Origin: Georgenia faecalis
Lineage (GTDB): Bacteria; Actinomycetota; Actinomycetes; Actinomycetales; Actinomycetaceae
Direction: 5' to 3'
Assembly: GCF_003710105.1 (NCBI RefSeq)
Contig: NZ_CP033325.1
Location: 930,001 to 994,000 of the forward strand
Length of the DNA: 64,000 bases
Shown one piece after another: positions 38,690 through 46,379 of this stretch. The position numbers and the translations under genes are program-made. Every line of letters starts with the position of its first letter. The first letter of the stretch is position 1. The notes beneath the pieces were generated by a model. It had not been told where the DNA came from and searched no databases. It was given only the letters and a program-made list of their open reading frames with translations.

Positions 38690-40440
38690 GTGGGCGGGGC
38701 CTCCCCCGGGGGCGGCCGGACGGCGTCGGCGTCGCCGTAGCTCTGGGTGACGTGGACCTCGAGCGGGAAGTCGACGGGGAAGGTCCCGAAGAGCAGACGC
38801 CCGGCGCTCGCGGCCGCCTCGCGCACCGCGGCGGCGACGTCGTCGGCGAGGACGCTGGGCGTGTGGACGATGACCTCGTCGTGGAGGAAGAACGCGAGGT
38901 GCGGCCCGGTGGCGGCCCCGCCGTCACCGGTACCGCCGTCACCGGTACCGCCGTCACCCGTACCGGCGTCATCCGTACCGCCGTCGTCCGGCGTGAGCGC
39001 CCGCAGCCGCCCGCGCAGGTCCGCCATCCAGCACAACGCCCACTCGGCGGCCGTCCCCTGGACGACGAAGTTGCGGGTGAAGCGGCCCCAGTCCCGGGCC
39101 GAGCGCCCGGCCCGACGGCGGTCGACGTCGGTCGCGTCCGGCTCGCTCGCGCGGCGCTGGACCTCGTGCCACGACTCCGGCGGGGGCGGCGAGGTCCGCC
39201 CGAGCCAGGTGCGGACCACCTTGCCCGCCTCGCCCGCGCGGGCCGCCTCCTCGACGGCGCCCAGCGCTCGCGGGAAGGCCCGCCGCAGGCGCGGCACCAG
39301 GTCGCCCGCCTCACCCGTCGTCGCCCCGTAGAGCGCGCCGAGCATGGCGACCTTGGCGTGGGAGCGGGTGTCGACCACGCCGGAGTCGACGAGGCCCTGG
39401 TAGAGGTCGGTGCCCCGGCCGGCCGCCGCCATCCGCTCGTCGCGGGACATCGCGGCGAGCACCCGCGGCTCGAGCTGCGCCGCGTCCGCGACGACGAGCG
39501 ACCACCCGGGGTCGGCGACGACGGCGGACCGGACCGCCTTGGGCAGCTGCAGCGCACCACCCCCGCGGGTGGCCCAGCGGCCCGTGACGACCCCGCCCGG
39601 GACGTAGTCCGGCTGGAGGCGGTCCCGGCCGCGGGGGCCGGGCCGGACCCACGCGTCGGCCCAGGCCCAGCCGTTCGCGGTGTAGAGGCGCGCCAGCTTT
39701 TTGTACGTGAGCAGCGGCGCGATCGCGGGGTGGTCGACCTCGCGGAGCTCCCACGTCCGTGTGGTCCGCACGTCGATCCCCGCGGCGCGCAGCGCCCGGA
39801 GGAGCTCGACGGGGGAGTCGGGGTTGAGGCGCGGGGCGTCGAGGGCGGCCCGCAGCTCCTCGGCCAGGCGGGCGAGGGCGGCCGGCGGGGCGCCGTGGTG
39901 GGGGCGCGGCCCGAGCAGGTCGGTGAGGACGCGGTCGTGCGCCTCCCGGCTCCAGGGCAGGCCGTCGTGCCGCATCTCGGCGGCCAGCAGCGCCCCCGCC
40001 GACTCCACGGCGAGCAGCATGCCGAGCCGCCCCGGGTCCGGGGCCTGGGCCACCGCCGCGCGCTGGCGGCGGTGCTCGGCGAGCACCTCGCCCGGCGGCA
40101 GGGTGAGCGAGTCGAACAGGGTCGGTGCGGCACCGGGGTCCGCCCCCTCCGCGGGCTGCCACCTCTCGGGCGGCGCACCGCCGAGGGCGCGTTGGAGGAT
40201 CGTCTGGCACAGGCGCAGGTCGTAGCAGCGCTCGAGCCGGACGCCGGCCGCGAGGAGGCCCGGGTACAGCGTGCCGGTGTCCGCCCACACCCACCGGGGC
40301 CGTGCCGCCTCGAGCGCGCGCGCCCGCCGCGGCAGGTCCGCCCGCGAGAGGACCTCGACCGGTGGGGGCGTGCCCGTCGGGTCGGTCCCTAGGACGTGCA
40401 CCTGCACGCCGTCGTCGGCCTCGGCCAGGACCACCTCCAC
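38686..40440 (-). CDS. PolA-like bifunctional exonuclease/polymerase family protein
   Basis: A 584-residue family A polymerase of the type annotated in actinobacteria as bifunctional 3'-5' exonuclease/DNA polymerase; there is no 5'-3' exonuclease. Residues 1-190 are a degenerate exonuclease region. Polymerase motif A is VVADAAQLEPRVLAAMS with its Asp, motif B KVAMLGALYGATTGE, and motif C FFLHDEVIVHT. A (TGDGG)n loop precedes motif C. The start is GTG at 40440, seven bases after TACGCT. A repair or translesion role is plausible but unproven. Its 3' end is duplicated at 37289-37490. Confidence 0.85.
   Translation of the reverse strand: MEVVLAEADDGVQVHVLGTDPTGTPPPVEVLSRADLPRRARALEAARPRWVWADTGTLYPGLLAAGVRLERCYDLRLCQTILQRALGGAPPERWQPAEGADPGAAPTLFDSLTLPPGEVLAEHRRQRAAVAQAPDPGRLGMLLAVESAGALLAAEMRHDGLPWSREAHDRVLTDLLGPRPHHGAPPAALARLAEELRAALDAPRLNPDSPVELLRALRAAGIDVRTTRTWELREVDHPAIAPLLTYKKLARLYTANGWAWADAWVRPGPRGRDRLQPDYVPGGVVTGRWATRGGGALQLPKAVRSAVVADPGWSLVVADAAQLEPRVLAAMSRDERMAAAGRGTDLYQGLVDSGVVDTRSHAKVAMLGALYGATTGEAGDLVPRLRRAFPRALGAVEEAARAGEAGKVVRTWLGRTSPPPPESWHEVQRRASEPDATDVDRRRAGRSARDWGRFTRNFVVQGTAAEWALCWMADLRGRLRALTPDDGGTDDAGTGDGGTGDGGTGDGGAATGPHLAFFLHDEVIVHTPSVLADDVAAAVREAAASAGRLLFGTFPVDFPLEVHVTQSYGDADAVRPPPGEAPPT
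38918..38992. repeat. 15-bp tandem repeat inside the polymerase gene
   Basis: Five units of CCGCCGTCACCGGTA with small changes (units at 38918, 38933, 38948, 38963 and 38978). In the protein they give TGDGG-type repeats just before motif C. Being a multiple of three, the repeat can expand without breaking the frame. The chimeric copy at 37.3-37.5 kb lacks it. Confidence 0.85.
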
Positions 40441-40447
40441 GCCCCGG

Positions 40448-40453
40448 AGCGTA
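40448..40453 (-). promoter_or_regulatory. -10 box of the PolA-like gene (leaderless)
   Basis: TACGCT on the minus strand ends seven bases before the GTG at 40440. Confidence 0.5.
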
Positions 40454-40566
40454 CGCGTCGGCACCGACGGGCCGGACGTCGGGCGGCGGGTGGGGTGACA
40501 GGACCCGCTGTGCGCTGATTCACTGCTCGCAGCCGGCGGGTGACCGGCGCCCTTGAGGAGGCTCAC

Positions 40567-40968
40567 ATGCCGGTCCGTTGGTACTCCGTCGTCATCGACT
40601 GCCAGGACGTCGTCGCGCAGGCCGACTGGTGGTCGCAGGTGCTCGGGTGGCCCAAGGCGTACGAGGCCGAGGACGAGGTCGTCCTCATCCCGCCGCACGC
40701 CTTCACCGACGCCTACCGCGAGACCCCGCCCCAGGAGCGGGGCCAGGGGCTGGTGTTCGTCCCGGTGCCCGAGGGGAAGACGGTGAAGAACCGGCTCCAC
40801 CTGGACCTGGCGCCGGGCCCCGACGACGACCAGGCCGCCGAGGTCCAGCGCCTCCTCGACATGGGCGCCACGCGCGCCGACGTCGGGCAGGGCGAGGACG
40901 TGTCCTGGGTGGTCCTCGCCGACCCCGAGGGCAACGAGTTCTGCGTCCTGTCCGCCCGCGACATCTGA
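40567..40968 (+). CDS. VOC (glyoxalase-like) family protein
   Basis: A 133-residue protein of the vicinal oxygen chelate superfamily. RWYSVVIDCQDVVAQADWWSQVLGW, NRLHLDLAPG and VVLADPEGNEFCVL are the two beta-alpha-beta-beta-beta halves. Such proteins include glyoxalases, dioxygenases and drug-binding proteins; nothing here fixes the substrate. GAGGAGG lies six bases before the ATG. It is divergent from the polymerase gene. Confidence 0.87.
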   Translation: MPVRWYSVVIDCQDVVAQADWWSQVLGWPKAYEAEDEVVLIPPHAFTDAYRETPPQERGQGLVFVPVPEGKTVKNRLHLDLAPGPDDDQAAEVQRLLDMGATRADVGQGEDVSWVVLADPEGNEFCVLSARDI

Positions 40969-40986
40969 CGCGGGCACAGCCCCCGA

Positions 40987-41535
40987 CTACCAGCGGTGGG
41001 CGACGTCCACGACGAGGCGCGTGCCGGTCCCCGGACCGTCGAGGATGAACACCCGGAACGGCAGGCGGGCCCGCACCCCCAGGGCGAACGTGCTCTGCCC
41101 CTCGAAGCTGCCCGCGGACGCGATCTGCCGGAACGTCGAGAAGCCGGAGACGTTGCTCAGCTCCCGCGGGTTCGCCGGGCGGTAGGTGGGCACGCCGTTC
41201 GCGTTGTAGGTCGGGGCATTCGCCACGACCTCGAGCCGCGCGCCGCCGCGGACCGGGACGACGTTCCCGGTGCCCTCGGCCCGCACCTGGTCGACGTAGC
41301 GGACGGAGTACCCCTCGACGTCGCCGCGGACGTCGACGACCATCCGGTCGTAGCAGGCGTGGCGGCCCGTGCGGACATTGGTGATGGACGCGCCCGCGGA
41401 CGTGTCCCGGTCCGCCTTCGCGAGCGAGCCCCAGACGATGCCGCAGTACGGCGCCGGGTGGGCGGAGGCTCCGGCCGGGACGAGAAAGACCAGCCCGAGC
41501 GCCAGCGTGAGCAGCGCCCGCATGATCCGCTTCAT
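40987..41535 (-). CDS. Secreted AMIN-like domain protein
   Basis: A 182-residue exported protein. MKRIMRALLTLALGLVFLVPAGASA is a signal peptide with cleavage near residue 25. The mature part has two Cys (YCGIVWGS, RHACYDRMVVDV), SVRYVDQV, and a C-terminal FRVFILDGPGTGTRLVVDVAH, which resembles the AMIN-like beta-sandwich found in actinobacterial secreted proteins. Binding to cell wall is a guess. AGGGAGA precedes the ATG at 41535. Confidence 0.78.
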   Translation of the reverse strand: MKRIMRALLTLALGLVFLVPAGASAHPAPYCGIVWGSLAKADRDTSAGASITNVRTGRHACYDRMVVDVRGDVEGYSVRYVDQVRAEGTGNVVPVRGGARLEVVANAPTYNANGVPTYRPANPRELSNVSGFSTFRQIASAGSFEGQSTFALGVRARLPFRVFILDGPGTGTRLVVDVAHRW

Positions 41536-41616
41536 CGCGATCTCCCTTCGCAAGGTCGGGCGGACCGCGGCAGCGGCCTGCCTCACGCGGACGGTACGTC
41601 CGGCCCCGGCGGCGGG

Positions 41617-42735
41617 CTAGGGGCGGGGGACGGCGCTGCCCTGGGGGGCTGCCGGTGTGCCCGATGGGGTCACGGCCCCGACGCTCACCGCCCGCATGAG
41701 CCGCTCGAGCGGCCCGCGCCCGAGCCAGTGCCGCCAGGCCGTGGCGAGGACCAGGGTGACGACGATGAACCACCCGAGCACCGCGTTGGACTCCGTGCGC
41801 CACACGACGTCGTTGCCGAGGATCGCGATGGCGACGATGTGGAAGGAGTACACGCTCAGCGCCATCGCCCCGGTGCTCGCGAGCGGGTCGAGGACCACCC
41901 GGGCGACGCGCGCGGTCGCGGGCGCCGTCGTCACGAGGAGGCAGGCCGCGAGGACGGCGAGGGCCACGCCGGAGTTCCCGACGAGCTCGAGGGTGGAGTC
42001 GTCGTGCGGCTCGGCGCGCGCGAGCCGCAGCGCCAGCGGGGAGGCGTTCGGGCCGAGGGCGGCGAGCAGCGCGTCCGAGCCGAGGTACCCGACGAGCGCG
42101 AGGACGACGCCCGTGGCGCCCAGGGCGAGCTGGACCCGGAGCGCGCCGAGGTCGAGGCGCCCGACGGCGAGGCCGAGGAGCATGTAGGCGATCCACACGA
42201 CGGCGGGGTAGTAGCCGGTGAGGAAGAGGTCGAGGATCAGCCCGCTGTCCGTGCCGAGGGTCCGCAGCAGCCAGTTCGGCTCTCCTGGCGGCGCCGTCGT
42301 CGCCAGCGCGACGAGCAGGGGGCCGACGACGGCGGCGACGGCCGCGAGGTAGGCGGCCACCACCGGCGGGGCGCGCAGGGCCGGCACGAGGAGGAGGAAC
42401 GTCACCGCGTAGGAGGGGAGGATGACGGCGACGGGCGTCCCCAGCGCCGACAGGAACGCGCCGATGACGAGGATGACCGCGGCGCGGGAGACCACGCGCC
42501 AGCGGGCGTTGCGCAGGGCGGGGCCCGACGGCGGCGTGCGGCGGCCGGTGAAGAGCGCGACCGAGAGGCCGGCGAGCACGGCGAAGGTGGCCGCCGAGCG
42601 GCCGTCGACGACGACGAGCCAGGTGGGCGTCGGCCGGCCGTTCACCTCGTGGCCGAGGTGCGCCGCGAACATGCCGAGCACCGCCAGGCCGCGGGCGATG
42701 TCGATGCCGGTGATGCGGGATGTCGCGTTCGTCAC
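41617..42735 (-). CDS. DUF418/DUF1624-type acyltransferase-like membrane protein
   Basis: A 372-residue membrane protein with about ten hydrophobic segments. The start RITGIDIARGLAVLGMFAAHLG matches the conserved first helix of the DUF1624 / heparan-glucosaminide acetyltransferase-like group, and ASTGAMALSVYSFHIV near 290 matches the DUF418 part. Members are thought to acylate surface molecules. The substrate is unknown. Confidence 0.82.
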   Translation of the reverse strand: MTNATSRITGIDIARGLAVLGMFAAHLGHEVNGRPTPTWLVVVDGRSAATFAVLAGLSVALFTGRRTPPSGPALRNARWRVVSRAAVILVIGAFLSALGTPVAVILPSYAVTFLLLVPALRAPPVVAAYLAAVAAVVGPLLVALATTAPPGEPNWLLRTLGTDSGLILDLFLTGYYPAVVWIAYMLLGLAVGRLDLGALRVQLALGATGVVLALVGYLGSDALLAALGPNASPLALRLARAEPHDDSTLELVGNSGVALAVLAACLLVTTAPATARVARVVLDPLASTGAMALSVYSFHIVAIAILGNDVVWRTESNAVLGWFIVVTLVLATAWRHWLGRGPLERLMRAVSVGAVTPSGTPAAPQGSAVPRP

Positions 42736-42811
42736 GGGCTCAGGGTGCCATGCGCGCCTGCGGCGCGGACGGCGCTTCGCTGGGCCAGTGCCCGGCGGAG
42801 CCGTGCCCGGC

Positions 42812-43804
42812 TCAGCCCGGCGGGAGCGGGTCGCCGTCGCCCGCGGCTCCGACGAGCGCTGTCGTCACCGCGAGCAGGCGACGGCGCAGGGGGTCCGAGC
42901 GCTCGGCGAAGGCCCGCTGGGCGGCGACGTACTCGGCCCGCCCGGCGGCCGTCTCGATGGCGACCGGGGAATGCCCGAGGCCGGTGACGTCGTAGGGGCT
43001 GGCGCGCATGTCGAGGAGCCGGATGTCCCGGGCCAGCTCGAAGCAGTCGAGCAGCAGCTCGCCCGGGCACGCCGGCCCGAGCTTCCACGCCACCTTGGCC
43101 AGGTCCATGTTCACGTGCAGGCAGCCGGGCTGGTCGAGCTCGAGCTGGTCCTCGCGGGCCGGCTGGAGGCGGTTGAGCGGGCGGGCCGGTGGGGTGAAGA
43201 AGCGGAAGGCGTCGTGGTGCGAGCAGCGCACCGGGTGCGCGTCGACGACGGCGTCCGTGCCCTCCTGACCCAGGCGCAGCGGCAGCGGGTGCCGGTGGGC
43301 GTCCTGGCGGTAGACCATCGCCCACTCGTGCAGCCCGAGGCAGCCGAGCTGGGCGGGGCGCTCGGCCGTGCGGGAGAGCAGGGCGTGCATCCACCGCACG
43401 CCCGGCCCGCGCTCGGCGAGGAAGGCGGCGGCGTCGAGGCCGACCCGGCCGTCGTCGTCGCGGTACCAGCGCCAGGTGGCCCGTTCGGCGAGGCGGGCAC
43501 GCAGGTCCGTGGCGCCGTCGGTCGTGTCGTCCGACAGGTCGCCCGCGCCCTGGGCGCCGTCGCCGTCTGCGTCGTCCGCGTCCGGCGCGGCGAGGGCGGT
43601 GCCGGCGCCAGGGTGCCAGCGCCGCAGCGCCCCGGGCCGGATGGGGTAGTACTCGAAGAGGAAGTCCTCGATCGGGTCGGTCGTGCCGCGGGAGCGGCGC
43701 TCCCGGCGGCCGGCGGTGAGCGCGTCCGCGCGGGCGGCGTGGGCGCGCTCGCGCCCGGCCCACTCGGGGGCGGCGAGCGCGGGTGCGGCGGAGGTCTCGA
43801 CCAC
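42812..43804 (-). CDS. Conserved protein usually named 3-methyladenine DNA glycosylase
   Basis: A 330-residue actinobacterial protein. PIEDFLFEYYPIRPGALRRWHPG near 43-65, QLGCLGLHEWAMVYRQ near 152-167, HPLPLRLGQEGTDAVVDAHPVRCSHHDAFRFF and QPGCLHVNMDLAKVAWKLGP are the conserved blocks. Databases often call it 3-methyladenine glycosylase, but I see no HhH, AlkA, Tag or Mpg motif, so that activity is doubtful. The several His and Cys in conserved blocks suggest a metal or redox site. The start is GTG at 43804 with TACGCT six bases upstream. Confidence 0.75.
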   Translation of the reverse strand: MVETSAAPALAAPEWAGRERAHAARADALTAGRRERRSRGTTDPIEDFLFEYYPIRPGALRRWHPGAGTALAAPDADDADGDGAQGAGDLSDDTTDGATDLRARLAERATWRWYRDDDGRVGLDAAAFLAERGPGVRWMHALLSRTAERPAQLGCLGLHEWAMVYRQDAHRHPLPLRLGQEGTDAVVDAHPVRCSHHDAFRFFTPPARPLNRLQPAREDQLELDQPGCLHVNMDLAKVAWKLGPACPGELLLDCFELARDIRLLDMRASPYDVTGLGHSPVAIETAAGRAEYVAAQRAFAERSDPLRRRLLAVTTALVGAAGDGDPLPPG

Positions 43805-43810
43805 CGGACC

Positions 43811-43816
43811 AGCGTA
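43811..43816 (-). promoter_or_regulatory. -10 box of the gene starting at 43804 (leaderless)
   Basis: TACGCT on the minus strand, six bases before GTG. Its -35 position would lie inside the divergent gene's first codons. Confidence 0.5.
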
Positions 43817-43823
43817 GGCGGGC

Positions 43824-43829
43824 TACCGT
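43824..43829 (+). promoter_or_regulatory. -10 box of the FAH-family gene (leaderless)
   Basis: TACCGT ends seven bases before the ATG at 43837. Its -35 position would fall at the start of the divergent gene. Confidence 0.5.
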
Positions 43830-43836
43830 GTGGACC

Positions 43837-44607
43837 ATGCGCATCGCACGTTTCACCACCGGCGAGAACCCCCAGTACGGCGTCCTGGAGGACGGGAGCA
43901 CCGACCTCGTCGTCCTCGGCGGGGACCCCATCTACTCGCCCATCACGACCACCGGACAGCGGGTCCGCCTCGACGACGTGCGCCTGCTCTCCCCGGTCAT
44001 CCCGCGCTCGAAGGTCATCGGGATCGGCCGAAACTACGCCGAGCACGCCGCCGAGCTGGGCAACGACGTGCCGGCCGAGCCGCTGGTCTTCCTCAAGCCG
44101 AACACGTCCGTCATCGGCCCCGACGACCCCATCGTCCTTCCCCCGTACTCGCGCGAGGTCCACCACGAGGCCGAGCTCGCCGTCGTCATCTCCCGCATGT
44201 GCAAGTACGTGCCGGTGGAGAAGGCCGACGACGTGATCTTCGGCTACACCGTGGCCAACGACGTCACGGCGCGCGACGTGCAGAAGACCGACGGGCAGTG
44301 GACGCGGGCCAAGGGCTTCGACACCTCGTGCCCGCTCGGTCCGTTCCTCGCCATGGACCTCGACGTCTCCGACCTCGCCGTCCGGGCGCGCGTGGACGGC
44401 GAGCTGCGCCAGGACGGGCGGACGAGCCAGATGATCTTCTCGGTCCCCGAGCTCATCTCCTACGTCTCGGGCATCTTCACGCTGCTGCCCGGCGACATCA
44501 TCCTCACCGGCACGCCGGCCGGCGTCGGGCCCATCGAAGCGGGGCAGCGCGTCGAGATCGAGGTCGAGGGCATCGGGACGCTGAGCAACCCCGTCGTCCG
44601 CCGCTGA
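43837..44607 (+). CDS. Fumarylacetoacetate hydrolase family protein
   Basis: A 256-residue enzyme of the FAH superfamily. SKVIGIGRNYAEHAAELGNDVP near 58-79, FLKPNTSVIGPDDPI, VHHEAELAVVISRMCKYV (metal-binding glutamates near 110), GYTVANDVTARDVQKTDGQW and TGTPAGVGPIEAGQRVEIEVEGIG are conserved. Members hydrolyse or decarboxylate acylpyruvates, including oxaloacetate tautomers; the exact substrate is open. It stands alone. Confidence 0.92.
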   Translation: MRIARFTTGENPQYGVLEDGSTDLVVLGGDPIYSPITTTGQRVRLDDVRLLSPVIPRSKVIGIGRNYAEHAAELGNDVPAEPLVFLKPNTSVIGPDDPIVLPPYSREVHHEAELAVVISRMCKYVPVEKADDVIFGYTVANDVTARDVQKTDGQWTRAKGFDTSCPLGPFLAMDLDVSDLAVRARVDGELRQDGRTSQMIFSVPELISYVSGIFTLLPGDIILTGTPAGVGPIEAGQRVEIEVEGIGTLSNPVVRR

Positions 44608-44652
44608 GGCGCCCGCGCCGAGCGGCGCGCGGCGGGGCCGGAGCGGGAGCCG

Positions 44653-45393
44653 TCAGCGCAACGTGACGGCGTCGTCGAGCCCCGCCCTGAGCACATCGAG
44701 GACCCACGCGGGCTCGCCGTTGACGACGGCGACGACGGGCACCCCCGCGGCGTCGTCGATCCGGGCCGCCGCCTCGTTCGGGGGCAGGTCGCTCTCCCCG
44801 ACGTACACCGGCCACAGGCGCCCTCCGGCGCCGTCGAGCGTGGCGGTGAACCGGACCAGGCGCGCGAACCCGACGCCCACGACCCGCTGGTCGAGGTCGG
44901 TCGCGGCCTCCGGCCCACGGGCGAGGCGCAGCTCCTCGCCTTCGACGGCGGTCAGGGCCGCCGGGGTCGGGATGCCGGCGGCCGTGGCGGCGACGTGCCG
45001 GACGTCCTCGGGCTCGAGCACGGTCTCGACCGCGGTGTCCGGGTCGAGCCGCACGCCGGTGCCCGGGGGCCACTGCCGCGCGAAGGCGGCGAGCGGCGCG
45101 GCGCTCATCGACATCGTCGACTCACCACGGGGCACGGAGGCGGTCAAGCGGGTGGGCGAGGAGAACACGTGGACGTAGGCACGCCCGTCGGCCTGGGAGG
45201 TGGCGACGGTGCCCTCCGCGGAGAGGCTGAGGTAGACGTCCTCCGCGGCGAGCGCGCGCACGAGCGGTGAGCGGTCCCGCGCCCGCGCGGCGAGGTCACG
45301 GGCAATGTCGATGACGGAGAGCGTGGCGTCGCTCGTCCCGAGACGGTGCCAGGCCTGGTAGGTGTCGTCCGCGCTGTTCCGGCTGCTTTGCAC
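44653..45393 (-). CDS. SseB-like protein near the ESX-type locus
   Basis: A 246-residue protein. Residues 50-130 (VYLSLSAEGTVATSQADGRAYVHVFSSPTRL, LAAFARQWPPGTGVRLDPDTAVETVLEPEDV) resemble the SseB N-terminal domain, which is common beside secretion genes. The C-terminal half (RFTATLDGAGGRLWPVYVGESDLPPN) may be a second copy. The start is GTG at 45393 with TACGCT six bases upstream. Its closeness to the toxin-like operon suggests a link; the function is unknown. Confidence 0.6.
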   Translation of the reverse strand: MQSSRNSADDTYQAWHRLGTSDATLSVIDIARDLAARARDRSPLVRALAAEDVYLSLSAEGTVATSQADGRAYVHVFSSPTRLTASVPRGESTMSMSAAPLAAFARQWPPGTGVRLDPDTAVETVLEPEDVRHVAATAAGIPTPAALTAVEGEELRLARGPEAATDLDQRVVGVGFARLVRFTATLDGAGGRLWPVYVGESDLPPNEAAARIDDAAGVPVVAVVNGEPAWVLDVLRAGLDDAVTLR

Positions 45394-45399
45394 CCGCCG

Positions 45400-45405
45400 A
45401 GCGTA
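45400..45405 (-). promoter_or_regulatory. -10 box of the SseB-like gene (leaderless)
   Basis: TACGCT (TTTACGCT extended) on the minus strand, six bases before the GTG. Confidence 0.5.
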
Positions 45406-45593
45406 AACGGCTGCGGGGTTGGTGCGTCGGGAAATGCGCGCGTCGCCCGGAGAAAGGGAGAGGCCCCTATTCCGCCGGCGACAACGGCGTCGAGAAGTGG
45501 CAGCGCGAACTCGTACACCCGCGGGCGCGTGCTCGTACCCATCCCTCGTCCGTGCCGCCCCGAACGCCCCGGCCAGGCGCGACTAGAGGCCAC

Positions 45594-46379
45594 TCATCGG
45601 CTCGGCGCGAGATCGTCCGTCACGTCGATGCGGTACCGCAGTGCGGAGAGGATCCAGTCGACCGGGTCGAACGGCGGGACCCCCTCGCCGCGCTCCAGCT
45701 CCGTGGCGCGCCCAAGGGCGTCGTACCACGCCCGGCCGGGCGGTCTCCTCGCCTCCATGAGGGTCCGGTGAATCCCCGCCAGGGACATCGGGTCGGTGAG
45801 CCGGGCGAGCTCGCGGCGGAGCGTCGCCGCCCGGCCCGGCCACCAGCGTGGAGAAGCGAGCGCCTGCGCCGTTCCGAGTTGCACGCCGACGGCGTCGAGC
45901 GCTCTGCTCACCGGCTCCAGCTCGTCGCGGACGTAACGATGCGCGGGGTCCTCGGGGAGGGTGCGGAGGAGGCTGAGCTCCGGCGCCTGCGACCGGTGGC
46001 GGACGTTGGCCCAGAACCGCTCACGCTCACCGGTACCGGCACGCCGTCGTGCAGCGACCGACAGCAGCGCGTCATCGGCCGCCACCACCTGGTCCAGCAG
46101 CGCCGCTGGTGGCTGTCCCTCCCCGAGTCGCTCGAGCACCTGCGCGATGACGTCGGCGGGAGGCACCGGTCCCTCGCGGTGGAGGGAGCCGTCCCGCAGG
46201 ACGGGCCACTCAAGGGCATCGATGAACCACTGACCGTTCTCCGTGCCGAGCTGGCCACGCACGGCGGCGACGGCGGCGTCCCACGTCGCGAAGGCTCGCT
46301 CGCCCTCCTCGTGCGCCGCCATGTCCTCATTCTCGCCCGCTGACGGCTGGCGCGTGCGCCGCGCGCGCCATGGGCTCAT
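45594..46379 (-). CDS. Probable immunity protein of the ESX-type toxin
   Basis: A 261-residue acidic soluble protein with no signal or membrane span and no family I recognise. FATWDAAVAAVRGQLGTENGQWFIDALEWP near 27-56 and EVSLLRTLPEDPAHRYVRDELEPVSR-like helices suggest an all-helical fold. The ATG at 46379 overlaps the stop of the large toxin-like gene by 4 bp (ATGA); an internal ATG at 46322 is the alternative. Polymorphic toxin genes are regularly followed by their immunity genes, which is the only basis for this call. Confidence 0.5.
   Translation of the reverse strand: MSPWRARRTRQPSAGENEDMAAHEEGERAFATWDAAVAAVRGQLGTENGQWFIDALEWPVLRDGSLHREGPVPPADVIAQVLERLGEGQPPAALLDQVVAADDALLSVAARRRAGTGERERFWANVRHRSQAPELSLLRTLPEDPAHRYVRDELEPVSRALDAVGVQLGTAQALASPRWWPGRAATLRRELARLTDPMSLAGIHRTLMEARRPPGRAWYDALGRATELERGEGVPPFDPVDWILSALRYRIDVTDDLAPSR

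Noticed and set aside
38918-38992. CRISPR array
   Set aside because: Units are 15 bases with no spacers and lie inside a reading frame.
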